Source of the DNA: Spodoptera frugiperda
Taxonomy: Eukaryota; Arthropoda; Insecta; Lepidoptera; Noctuidae
DNA: 64,000 nucleotides
Reading direction: 5' to 3'
Assembly: GCF_023101765.2 (NCBI RefSeq)
Contig: NC_064227.1
Location: 2,799,592-2,863,591 of the forward strand
Positions within the stretch are counted from its first letter, which is position 1. Each line of letters opens with the position of its first letter. Positions 1-11,315 of the stretch are shown here, in pieces. Both the position numbers and the translations under genes were made by a program. Below the pieces are notes generated by a model that had not been told where the DNA came from, made no database searches, and saw only the letters and a list, made by a program, of their open reading frames with translations.

Positions 1-106
1 TTTTTAATAGTTCCTTGAAGCGCAACTAACGGGTGCGCTTCGAGGAATAAAATAGGTGCGCTTGGAGAGGTGCGCTTCAAAACAGTTGCGCTTCGAGGAA
101 TACCTC
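1..106. mobile_element. right end of a neighbouring copy of the tandem hAT-like element
   Basis: By eye these 106 bases are identical to 1758-1863, the right end of the element that follows. They stop at the same terminal bases (GAATACCTC) and are followed by ATTTCAAA (107-114), the octamer that also follows the next element at 1864-1871. This is therefore the end of a second copy, most of which lies outside the window to the left. Confidence 0.85.
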
Positions 107-1121
107 ATTTCAAAGAGGTATTCCTCGAAGCGCAACTGTTTTGAAGCGCACCTCTCCAAGCGCACCTATTTTATTCCTCGAAGCGCACCCGTTAGTTGCG
201 CTTCAAGGTACTATTAAAAATATTAATTTTTATTTCCTCGAAGCGCACCTATGTTTTATTTTCGACTAGAGAGGGGATGCTAACTGAAACTATCGATAAT
301 AAGATATCGATAATCTGATACACGTAGCGCTATCTATGAGCAAATAAGGTTAAACCTTTAAAAATAGTTTCTTGTCGATGTATGACATCGCAAAATGAAA
401 TGTTCCGCTTGAAACCGCCAATCAACGACTTTTATTAGTTATTTTATACAATATTCAAGAACTCTGTACTCGTCGACCATAGATTGTTATTTTTTTTAAT
501 AATGATCCTAATGAGTGGACAAAGACCTCAACCGAAAGTATTAGTATAATACGTATAATTATTCCTGTATGCACTATGGAAGTACACCAAAGGACAATCC
601 CCGGCTGATGCAGGACTATTGTGAGATATGGTAAAAAGAAAATGATAGGGATATGGGTGTGGGTGGCTGTGGAATAGTTAACCGGTTAACTGCCCCTGAC
701 CAATATTGATACATACGGATAAACAGGCAGGGGGTGACTAGCAAACTCAATTACTGTTTTAATATTTTTAAATCCTGGCCCCCGAAAACGGCCGCTAGCA
801 TGTAGCGACAAGAGAGCATACGTTGAGCTACTTGAGGAAGAAGAGGCATCACACGGCTATCAGAGCACTCCCGGAAGTACGGTCAAGACCCCTACCCGCA
901 TCTTACTGGGATACATCCTTGCCCAAGTGGAGCTGAAGGCAACTCCACTCTTGCGAATCTCCACTCAAACCAGCCGGTTAAGGCAAGAATGAGGCAGGAG
1001 AGGCTACTCCGGATAGTCACGAGTACTAACCGGAGTTACAAATTAGGGCCTCTCCCGGGAGCCAGGTCCGTGGGGTCGCCACTGCCCAAAAATGGCTACG
1101 GCTTGACTGTCTTTCTATTTG

Positions 1122-1150
1122 TCTGTGTGTGTGTATGTGTGTGCGTGCGC
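1122..1150. repeat. (GT)n microsatellite
   Basis: A GT/GC-alternating run lies in the central part of the left-edge element. It is a simple repeat with no other support for function. Confidence 0.8.
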
Positions 1151-1292
1151 GCATATGTGTACACTGCTCCCGCAACACGCGCATCTATTGTCACAAATTT
1201 AAAGGTGTACGTATTATACTAATACTTTCGGTTGAGGTCTTTGGCCACTCAATAGGATCATTATTAAAAAAAATAACAATCTATGGTCGACG

Positions 1293-1508
1293 AGTCGACG
1301 CTTCGCTTCAAACTTCCTAGTGCGAACTGCTAGGGATTGGAACTCCTTGCCGGAGTCTGTGTTTCCTGATGGGTATAACCTGGGTGTATTCAAAGCCCGA
1401 GTGAATAGGTTACTTCTGGGCAGACGTGCTCCATCGTAGGCCGCATCATTACTTACCATCACGTGAGATAACGGCCAAACGTCGGCCCATTTAACAATAA
1501 AAAAAAGA
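1293..1508 (+). mobile_element. 5'-truncated LINE tail inserted in the hAT-like right arm
   Basis: Read from about 1293 to a TAG at 1438-1440, one frame gives a typical insect non-LTR ORF2 C-terminus containing ARDWNSLPESVFPDGYN followed by FKARVNRLLLGRRAPS. A short 3' tail ends in AATAAAAAAAA. The segment is absent from the equivalent place in the left arm near 471, and GAGT stands on both sides, so it looks like a short 5'-truncated insertion with a possible 4-bp duplication. The same tail occurs on the - strand near 23770-23875. Confidence 0.7.
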
Positions 1509-1939
1509 GTACAGAGTTCTTGAATATTGTATAAAATAACTAATAACACTCGTTGATTGGCGGTTTCAAGCGGAACATTTCATTTTGCGATGTCATACAT
1601 AAACAAGAAACTATTTTTAAAGGTTTAACCTTATTTGCTCATAGATAGCGCTACGTGTATCAGATTATCGATATCTTATTATCGATAGTTTCAGTTAGCA
1701 TCCCCTCTCTAGTCGAAAATAAAACATAGGTGCGCTTCGAGGAAATAAAAATTAATATTTTTAATAGTTCCTTGAAGCGCAACTAACGGGTGCGCTTCGA
1801 GGAATAAAATAGGTGCGCTTGGAGAGGTGCGCTTCAAAACAGTTGCGCTTCGAGGAATACCTCATTTCAAAGTCAAAGTTCAAATTATTAATTTCAAATA
1901 GACTGGGAAGGTACTTTTGGGCGTCAAAGCAAAAATTCC

Positions 1940-2010
1940 AAAAAAATATCTGTCTGTCGATCAGTCCTCTAGTGAGCTATTTGCCTGTTCCAAAGTGTAG
2001 ATTCCTATAG
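1940..2010 (+). repeat. dispersed repeat, second copy at about 23095-23166
   Basis: A stretch around GTCAGTCCTCTAG and ending TAGATTCCTAT recurs with scattered differences near 23095-23166. Its class is unknown. Confidence 0.6.
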
Positions 2011-3263
2011 AGAAGAACAAGCAATTGTCTTGGCTGACCCAAGAATCTTGAAGAGCTACTAACATGACCACGTAACTAAACAAGACAACGACCTCATGAA
2101 ACACACAATAATATTTTTCTCAACTCACCAATGTACTTATGACCTCCAGACCAATGAGGTAGTAAACAAAACGCAATTATTATCATTCTGATAATTTATG
2201 AAAATCATAAATTTCGAAAAACATCACCATTATCTTATCACTCGGTTCTGTCCATCTGAAATAACTATAGCACTGTTTATAAATATCCAAATTTCCCCGT
2301 AAAACTTATTTCATGATAAACATCTAGACATTCTGTAAACCAGACGTAATGTCATAGATAGACTGGCTATTAGTCATAATCACAAACACGTAAAATTTTC
2401 AATAACAAGTTCAACCTTGTCGGGACAAAACACTACCTTTGTTACAACCGATGTCATAAACCTATGACGTGGACACAACTCACGCTTGACCGTTTCGCAA
2501 TAGTTCCTTATTTTGATGTAATATTACATACCTACTGGGCAATGACGAACTATCTCGTTTTGGAACCTGTTTTACAGTTCTAGAAGTCAGAATAGGTTTT
2601 TACATGAATCATGAAAATACCTACAATAAAATTAAGTGGTATTATTAATCAATATAAGTAAGGCTTAAGCTTAAATCTCTGCCAAATTAATACCTAGAAG
2701 CTTAAATAATTATAATTAATTAAATGAAAATAATTTATAATTACTTTTTTATCTAATATTCGTAGACCTGCTACGCTGTAGCAATTGCGTAGCCCGTAGC
2801 ACTCGAAAAGTACGAAAACAGTAAACTGCGTATTATTTTTATTAATAATAATAATCTACTATCTTGTTTACTAACTTCAATAAAAATAATACGAAGCTAA
2901 AACAAAGGAACAAACAAAGATAATTCGTCAAAATAGAGACAAAATTACGAAATATTTTGAAAACAAAATACTTTGTAACAAACAGCCAATAGGCAATTAC
3001 GAAAATCCATTACCGACAATACCGTTTTAAAAAAATTAACATTTACCCAACTTTTCGTAGTTAAAACATTGTAACGCCGTAAAATACTAGACCGAAATTC
3101 TTACGCCACGTAATTGTCCAAAACTAAAGCGAACGCTTATCAATCGATTAAATTATTTCATGGAAAACGCAAAAAGCGACAAACATATGACTCAATAGTT
3201 GTGAATTAGCTAAAAAATCGGGCACATTGACTCAATACTGCTAAAGTGATTATACGAACTCCG
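2011..3263. other. AT-rich non-coding stretch
   Basis: I see no gene, convincing repeat or RNA here. It lies upstream of the most distal candidate vrille exon and may hold distal regulatory DNA. Confidence 0.5.
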
Positions 3264-3673
3264 TCAGGGCATTACGTAAATATCACACAAGCGCAGGCCA
3301 CGCACACAGGCGCACGGTGACGCACACCACGATAGCGGTGTCGGTGTGTGCGTGTTGCAGGCTGGGTGTAGAGCGACCCCACTACAAAATTTAGTCGCAC
3401 TCGAGACTTCACGCAGTACGGACCTGTCCAAGCGATTGGAACACAGCGCCATACGCAGTGGATATTTCGTCATACAAACATTGTGATAGTGACAAAAATC
3501 ATTCAGGACGTGATTAAGTGGGAGTGAAACATTGAATTTTATATTTATTTACTGTTTATAAACTAACTGTGAGCGATAAGAACGTTGTGAATTACTGTTT
3601 TGTGGATTATGCTATTGTACCCACGATTTGGATAATTCCGGATAAGGAGTGCAAAAACACCGCAAATATTTTT
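3264..3673 (+). other. vri: candidate distal 5' UTR exon of vrille
   Basis: This block is less AT-rich than its surroundings and ends at a good splice donor (TTTTT|GTAAGT, donor at 3674). It contains stops in the relevant frame, so it would be non-coding. Spliced to the acceptor at 11315 it would leave translation to begin at the ATG at 11361. A perfect VRI/PDP1-type box (ATTACGTAA, 3271-3279) lies at its left edge. The transcription start is not defined by a clear TATA or initiator. This is inference from the donor and base composition; RNA evidence would decide it. Confidence 0.35.
3271..3279 (+). promoter_or_regulatory. VRI/PDP1-type box (ATTACGTAA)
   Basis: It matches the known RTTAYRTAA consensus of the PAR/VRI bZIP family and lies at the left edge of the candidate distal exon. 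Related sites are GTTACGTAA at 5844-5852, TTATGTAA at 6280-6287 and 10593-10600, and ATTACATAA at 10626-10634. Binding is not shown by sequence alone. Confidence 0.45.
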
Positions 3674-6559
3674 GTAAGTATCTCATTTGTTTGTTTATAT
3701 TTTTTCTTTTGTAGAGTTTCGTGCAAAAACTGAATGTCGGAATTTTTTTAAAGTTTTTGGGAAAAATTTTATAAGTCCAATTAGAATCGTGATTTTCATT
3801 TTCCAATCAAATTGTTATTCAAAGTTAATGGATCTCCTTAAAATAATTAATTTAGAACAGGATACTAATAGAAAAAAATATTTTCGAAAAATTCAAGATA
3901 GTAAAAATTTCAAACAACAAAATTGTAATATTAAAATATTTACATGACAATGCTAATGAAAACAAACAATATTATGCAGATTACAAAAATTCAAAACTTC
4001 TTAAAATAGGAATTCAACAATAAAAAAAAATTAATCGTTCTTTAAACGAAAAAAAAATCGTATTTGAATTTCGACACCAAATCGAAACGTCAACCAGTCT
4101 AGTAGGTAATTACGAAAAATTATAATTTTAAAAATAGAATGCAGTAGATTTGAAATAATTTTCCATTTTCCTCATCCAGAGTCATTGACATCGCTACGAA
4201 ATCTGTTTATTCATCTCATGAGCTCCGTGCCAAAATGCCTTGTTAATCATTTTATTTGTTAAATTCTTTATGTTCTTGAAACTTCTCAATGTCGGCCCTC
4301 CGTGTTTCACCTTGTTTTCAATCTTTTGTTTGCATTTCTGCTTCCTCGATAATGTTTTCGTCGCATTTTATGTACGTTACATACACAATTCGTTTTTTTT
4401 TTTTTGTACAATTGTTTACTCGAATACTATCCTGTGTTTCGTTTATCTAACGTGTTACGAAATAATCTGATAAAGGTGTATTTAGCCGAATAGTGCTGTG
4501 TCATTTTTATTTTTATTTTCGTGATTTTTTCGTTTATTTTTCGTTTGTGTTGTAATGTAATGTTGGTAAAGTACAAGTAATAGTGGTGTGTAGTCAGTTT
4601 AATTGCGGGATTGCGTTGGTTGGTGTCGTAAGTTGCGCCTGGCACCGTTCTGTCGTAAGCCATTGTGAGTCGCTTACACAAGTGGTTCAAGGTTCCGATC
4701 CGGCGTGCATTCGCCCGCGGATGTACGGAAACTAGATTTTTTGTTAATATTGCACTTTATTGTTTAGTAGTTGTTGCATTGCACGCATGTAGTATTTTTA
4801 GGATTTAGTTTTTGTTAGATTTTTTAAAATATATTTCCAAGTAGGTACCGCGTTAAATAAAAACATATTATAGATTCTTGTAATATTTTTCCATAATAAA
4901 TCTTAACAATTATAAAATACGAAATTATTTTTGAAATAATAAATACTGACAATAAAAATAATTTCCCAACTCTACAACATAAAATTCACAACACCCAACG
5001 CAAAAAAAATACAACCAGAACAGAACTTTTAATTCCCTTACCAAAAAAAAAAATAAACTCAAAAAAAGAACAAATAGGAAAAAATAAAACGTTCGAATCG
5101 CATTAGCCACCACCTGTTCCATAGACATGCAGTATGGGTGCAACAATCGATCGCCTGTAAAGGTCGCCAATACAATGACGTAACCCCCAGGGTGTGTGTT
5201 GCACAACCGACTGCAATACAACGTGACGTCTACCACGTACTAAACGTACAAACTAACAAGCCCACGCTAAAACCCGCTAAAGAACAAAAATGGCGAAGGT
5301 TCAACGAACTCTCAACTGTCAAAAATGACCAAAGACAAATGAAGGTGCCCAACACATTGCTTCATACAGCCACGTTTTTTACTATCTTGTTTATTCCACA
5401 AATAAAACTTCCGTAAGTCAGTAAAACGCACCAAAAATACATTTTTAATTTTAAATAGCTACACAATCGAACAAAGGCGTGTCGAACAGGTAGATAGAGT
5501 TATCACGAAATGCATTGTAGGCATGTGATGTAATACGGAACTAAATACAAGGTTGTACGGAAAGCAATACAAACGCTGGTAAGGTCGCAACGTTTATTTA
5601 ACCGCAAATCGACATGCATTTATCGGTATCCAGTCATAATTGAGTCACTCTAAACGATACCTAAGTAAACATATTACATTCAGACACCATCCACTAAGAC
5701 CGTCACCTAATTAGCAGAATACGTTAGTCAATATTGGCAAAAGATAAAGAAAAAATCCAGCCAGGGTTACACAAAATATAAATGTAACGACATTGGGATG
5801 TAACCCTCGACATATTTGTCTGGATTATGCTTTTTATACAACAGTTACGTAAGTATATTTTTTCACGCGCAATAACAAGAGCGATAATTTCATCGACGCG
5901 AGGACAAGCAAAGATAACTTGACCTATATTTTTTTATCTCGCACACTGCGTAACTGTAACCTACTTAGTGATGCTCACGTGTATGCGTACAACCAATTGC
6001 GATGAAGTGGACCGCTGTGACGTGGCCCACTGTGGACACAGCAGCTCCGAAATATCAGTGATTGATGCTTTAGACACCAAGAAACTAGGACATTTGCATT
6101 CGTTGTTTCAGAAAAACAATTCAATTTAATGGGAATCCCCGTGAGTCAGAAATGATAATGATACTTCATTATTATGACGGCCGATACTAAGACCCAAAAA
6201 TTGTTTCTTATCTCGACACGAATGACCTCTCGGAACAAAACACTCGCTCCTCTTACAACACTTCCTCGAAGTAGGCCTCTTATGTAACTACAAGCTTGAC
6301 GAATCTAGCACAAGGAAATAGGTTAAATGTTTCTTAATAATGTAGCAATTAGCAGGTAGAGCAAGGCCACGTAACTAGGTCTCTTTGTCTTAAAACTGAT
6401 TCACTCAAACAATTGTTATCATTCGTTATCTTTTATTTAAAAAGACAATTTCTACCGGAAAAGCGGAAAAGCCTTGGCACATATATGTATCGGTGTTACG
6501 AAATATAACCTTGACACCAAACCATTATCGTGAGTCGACCGATAGAGGCCGCCAGTACC
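3674..6559. other. non-coding upstream or intronic DNA of vrille
   Basis: No coding region was found. A more GC-rich patch at about 4600-4735 could be another promoter or 5' exon, but it has no decisive signal. There is a CACGTG at 5976-5981 and a GTTACGTAA box at 5844-5852. Confidence 0.45.
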
Positions 6560-6675
6560 GAAATAACGCTCCCGACTTTAATTAGGTCTTGCGCGCGAAA
6601 AATCGGTCAAGTATATGTGTAATATTTGTTGTAAAAATGTTTGAAATATATCAAGGGGACGACGCTTCGAAGATG
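6560..6675 (+). CDS. vri: candidate alternative first coding exon of vrille
   Basis: The ATG at 6637 has a favourable insect context (AAAAATG). It opens 13 codons (MFEIYQGDDASKM) that run straight into the donor G|GTAAGT at 6676. Exon phase is 0, which fits the phase-0 start of the main exon at 11316. The joined protein would be 395 residues, 28 longer than one begun at the ATG at 11361. The left limit of the exon is not known; a TATA-like stretch lies just upstream (around 6611). What is seen is the ATG, the open frame and the donor; that they are used is inference. Confidence 0.5.
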
Positions 6676-9600
6676 GTAAGTTAAAATAACGTGGATACGG
6701 TAACAGACGGATTCTAAGACATAACATATGACTCGACGCGCACAAAGTTTTCAAAACATTCGCATCTTGACATAATTCATAACCACAGACAATGAGCCAT
6801 TGGCGCCAACAGGAACGTCATGTAATTATGCAACAGTTTTCTATTTCTTGCTAAGTTTTCATCGAGACTGTTACCCGGAAAAACATTTGTCGCAGAATTA
6901 TTTTCTTTTCTTTTCTCAGTATTACTTTTTCACGTACCAAACGTTGATTTCAGCGATTCAGTGTTACCGTACAACTATTATTCAAATAAAAATATTTAAA
7001 AGGAAAAAATAAATGTCACGATGTATTTTTTTCAAATGAACTAGCACGATTTAAATGCCTACAGAATTATAAAAAGTATTAAAAAAAGTAATTCTAACAT
7101 TTCATAGCTGGTGGTAAGCGTCAAATCAAATATGGCGGCCGTCCCACTTTTCCCGCGCAATAAACGGCAAGCGCGTGGAAAGTTACCGCTGTACTACTTT
7201 CTCTACTTTTTCCAAGATGGCGCCGATTATATATTATTTAAACTAAGGTCAAGAGCGCTGTTATTTATTTCTACTGACACGAATGCTACAATAATTATAC
7301 TTGACTTTGTTAGTTTCTACAAGTTTGCCAAACTCGTTTATTTTTTCTTAAATTAACAGTTAATAATCCAGTTTCTGTCTTAAACTCATCAACTTAGTAG
7401 AACAACAGAGACAATATCCCTAAAACAATCGAATTTCAGAAGAAAATAAGCAAAAAAACCCGTATAAATATTCGATGAAAACAATGCCACTGTCAAAGCC
7501 AAGGGCAACGCCATTAAAGGCAATTAATAATTAAATTTCACGTTCTTCGATCACGTTGCAGTTTATATAACTATGTAGAGAAGAGCAAACGTGCTTGGGT
7601 CGGTTCGTTGCGCAACACAACGTGAGGTTCAAGTACAGCGGACACGTGTTCGTGGCCGCGTGACCTGACCACGCTTTGGCACGTGTGGTGCAGGTATAGG
7701 GACGAACAAATCACTAAAGTCAACAGGGCTACCTCCCTACACTCTGGACCTCTCTCTCATGAGTCTGAGTCACAACACTATCCGAAAAAAAAAAACGTTT
7801 GACGTCGAACCACAGATAACAATATCGGGTGGGGGCTTAGGAACTATAAATAGAATTCGAACAAAATTTTAAATCGTTTTTTTATTAATAAACATTGAAT
7901 AGTAATTAAATTCGATTATAAAAATACTAAACGTTTATAGTGCACGAGACTTGTCTATTTCTAATTCTAATCGCGGTTCTAATGACATAATCAAAGGCAA
8001 CCTCGTGCCTAAGCACGTGCATAGTCTATGACGCTGATGTGTTCTGTGCATTTGCATTTATTATGTCACTTTGTTGGTGGAATTTAACAGGAACTAATTA
8101 ATCTGGAATTATTGAATCATTCTATAATTATTATATAGTATTATTAATTGTGTAATATACTAAAATATTTCCTATGTAAATAAATGCTATCAGTATTTGT
8201 TAGATAGAACTTTGTACAATGACTCAGTAAACACCTCACTAGTCACTTTGTTACGAAATGCCTTTGATAAAGAACTTGTTCTAACTAGAGTCAATTTTAA
8301 CATCTTGATTCAAAAACACGTGACAAAATAACTTTAAAGAATTTAATTAATATAATTAATGCAAACACTTGAGCGAAATAAATTTTATTGTTTCTTCTTT
8401 TTCTCATTGTTTAATCTTAAACACACGTTTTCAACAAAACGTGTTCGAATGTTTAATTAAAATAAAATTATAACAATAACCCTCTAAACGCGACGCGGTA
8501 AAAAGTAGCAACCTTAAGTTTCGAATGCACATTATTTACCATAAATATAAAACAACAAGGAATACACGATTCAATGCACACGTGACAAAAATTGACGCAT
8601 TTAGGAAATAAGAGCGAAGACAGTAAAAACTATACTATATTTAGACTGGAGGGGTCGACACGTGTGGAAGCCGGCTCTCGACCTATGACACGTGCAGTGT
8701 TGCGTAGGTCCAGCCCTACACAACGTGACTAGAAGGAACTAGACACAGTTTCAAATCGATTTATTTGAAGCCAAATATTTTCCCATCACGGTCAATAGCA
8801 GCGGTCTAACGGTTACACAATACGTTTGCTAGCAACTATCAAGCGGGTTTTGACAATCGACAGTTATCACTAATCGAGTACTTTCTCGCGCTGCCGCACC
8901 GTTATCCCAAAAGTGGGTTCGTACGGTACAACCAAAAACGGTTTTTTATGCTCATCACTGATGTCTAAAACTCGTAATACTGTTATGAAACGACTATTTA
9001 GAGTGTCGTCACCGTTTGGCGGTTACATTATATTTCTAAATCAACGTTTGGTTAATCTAATATATGATTTACAGTAAGTGTTAATTGGTACGTCATACTA
9101 ATGTCAGAAAACCAGTTTTCATCGTTGTTAAGCCAATTAATTTTGCTATATTAATTAATGTTATAAAGATTTTAAAATAATAGTTTATAAAATCCGTAAA
9201 GTAAACTCATGAGTTGCAAAGAGGACGCATTAAAAATTTCCTCATTAAAAAGTAACAACAAAAAGTTAACAATGCTTATATTTTTATAACCAATGCTAAA
9301 TAGTAACAGTTCGGTTTGAAACGGTGTTTAACTGTCTGTGCTCCGCCAAGCGTCAACAGCATAACGGGCGGTAACATTTTTCTCTTAATCTCTTTGCAAA
9401 TGGAGCAAAAAATCATAATTTACTGTATAAAAACGCATTTTTTACTCAAACAGATTGCGATCAATTTGCAATTCCAAGTTTAAAAAGTGACGTTTCAATT
9501 TTGAAGGTTGGTAGTACCGGCGATCATAGACTGCATAAAAGAGGTTTGTTTGTTTTAAAGTCCATGTCACCAATGAGTCCAAAGTCCCGTACGTTGTGAC

Positions 9601-11315
9601 GAAACTATTTCCATGTATTACGAGCTTGAATACTGTTTTAAATTAACACCTAATAAAGTGGGCGTTTCGAACGGGGCAACCGACAAAAAAATGTTTGAAT
9701 AGTTATATGTAACTGTACAATATAGTAATATTGAACTAACGGAACTTCGCTTCTATTAATTCAAATCAACATAATTTTAACATTTCATTAAAACTTTGAA
9801 GTTAAACATTTATCTTATTTAATTGGTCTAAATTATAACCTAGATTCGAACTGATTAACCTTAATCCAATATAATTAAGCACAACATAGATCCCACTGTC
9901 ATTTTTCAATAACAATGTATAGCAATTAAAGTTGGCGCAATTATTTAAACAGTTAGACGGCATAACGGGCGCCGGCGCATCTGGGCCGACCTACTGACAC
10001 CGATCTTGTCGTGTCGTGGAACGGAACGTATCAATAACACAATCATTCTTTTTAGCAACTTTGCTTTATGACATAGAGAAAAAAATTGAAGCAACCAATC
10101 TATTGCCTATTCAGCCTCTAATACTAAATGTTCTTCTTAATATTAATTACTGTTTAAATCTCGAAGCTGGCGGATATTGGTTCGAAATTTAAATCGATTT
10201 GAAATTTACAAACTTAATTCGAAATTCAAATCAGTTGATCCGCGTCCTTTTTATTGAACGCACGTGTTTTGACACATTACAATCGACAAAATGCTGTGGA
10301 AAACACATAATTTTTCTTTTAAAAAACTAACTCTCACGTTGCCTGCCTTCAGACCGCGTGTTATCAAACGTGATGGAGTTTTTTTTCTATGCACAACCTA
10401 GTGCAACTCTCATTGTTTTAAAATCATTTGAAAAAACAATCAAACTAAGTCGCCACAATAGGCACTTACAAATGATCCTTACCATTGTTAGTTTTGGATA
10501 ATAAACTTGATAACAATGTGTACTGGAACATTTTTTTACACTTCCTGTATTACCGGCTCATAATTGATCGTTAATCGAATAATGTACATGATTTATGTAA
10601 ATCGATTGTCCTATCGAGCAGCCGCATTACATAAAGGTGAACGACATTGTGTTGAGTGATGCTTTCGGCGTATCACGCGTCGACAAATCAGCTAATTTTA
10701 GCCCACGTTAATATCAACGTGACTGTTACGAAAGCTAAATATTATTGTTAGTTTAACCCCAATGGAGGAAACTTATTAATTGTCACGTGTTTCAAGCATG
10801 GTAAGGTAAATTTCGAAATATCTGATCCAAATTCGTCTTGAAAAAATTACTCGTAATTAAATTCGAATGGGTATTTCAATTAATTTGTCATGTAATCGAT
10901 AATCATCCATCAGTCGCCTTCGACGTCAGTGTTCTGCAATCATTCTATTTTAAAACGTCCATCGTAATATTAGTTGTTAAGCAAAATCAATGTTCAGCAA
11001 TAGGAAGTGAGTTTTGTAACGGAAGAAATCCGCTGTAACCTTAAAATTGGTTACCAATCCATTGTAACACGGTAAAATTAAGAAACACGACTTATTAATG
11101 AGTTTGGCTAACATGAAGGGAGTGAAAAGCGTTGAAATGTGGCAACATTATTTCACAAAGGTGATCCACGTGCAACAACTTTGCAGCGGCGGGATCTTGC
11201 GACATTCAGTTTTTGCAACCGACCGATTTTGTAACAGCGACATTATTTAGACAACTGCAACGGTTAGCGAATTTTTTTACAAACTGTAACTAACGTAACT
11301 TCTCTCTTGTTTCAG
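6676..11315 (+). other. vri: long intron before the main vrille exon
   Basis: It runs from the candidate donor at 6676 to the acceptor TCTTGTTTCAG ending at 11315. It is AT-rich and lacks any convincing coding region. It contains the E-box cluster, several VRI-type boxes, and an ATG directly abutting a donor-like GTAAGG at 10798-10806, which could in principle serve a still shorter first exon. Confidence 0.6.
7643..8694. promoter_or_regulatory. cluster of seven CACGTG E-boxes in vrille 5' region
   Basis: CACGTG occurs at 7643, 7680, 8014, 8317, 8579, 8659 and 8689 (first bases), with further copies at 5976, 10261, 10784 and 11167. In DNA of this composition about one such site per 10 kb would be expected. 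In Drosophila, vri is a direct CLOCK-CYCLE target through CACGTG E-boxes, so this is a strong candidate circadian enhancer or promoter. Two close pairs stand out: 7643/7680 and 8659/8689. Other bHLH factors bind the same hexamer. Confidence 0.7.

Larger units (their letters stand above)
115..1863. mobile_element. non-autonomous hAT-like element with long inverted repeats
   Basis: The ends are inverted: 115 begins GAGGTATTCCTCGAAGCG and 1863 ends with its complement. Both sides carry the octamer ATTTCAAA (107-114 and 1864-1871), the 8-bp target duplication expected of hAT transposons. The inverted arms are long, roughly 115-555 against 1210-1863, and differ at few positions, so the copy is young. 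The outer 140 bases repeat a GAAGCGCAMC motif in both orientations, which resembles the subterminal transposase-binding repeats of hAT elements. The right arm has an extra segment (1293-1508) that is a LINE insertion. No transposase is encoded; the middle (about 560-1210) is unidentified and contains a (GT)n run. Assignment to hAT rests on the TSD length and the subterminal repeats only. Confidence 0.75.

Noticed and set aside
1..260. CRISPR-like appearance of spaced GCGCTTC repeats
   Set aside because: The repeats are palindromic arms of a transposon in a eukaryotic sequence, with no regular spacers.
989..1222. 77-codon frame over the GT-rich repeat
   Set aside because: It lies inside the hAT-like element, contains a simple-sequence run and has no family match.
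3687..3947. 86-codon frame in the upstream region
   Set aside because: It is AT-rich, lacks splice logic and shows no similarity to any family.
10798..10806. ATG directly followed by GTAAGG as a one-codon first exon of vrille
   Set aside because: Phase would fit, but an ATG-donor juxtaposition occurs easily by chance and there is no other support.
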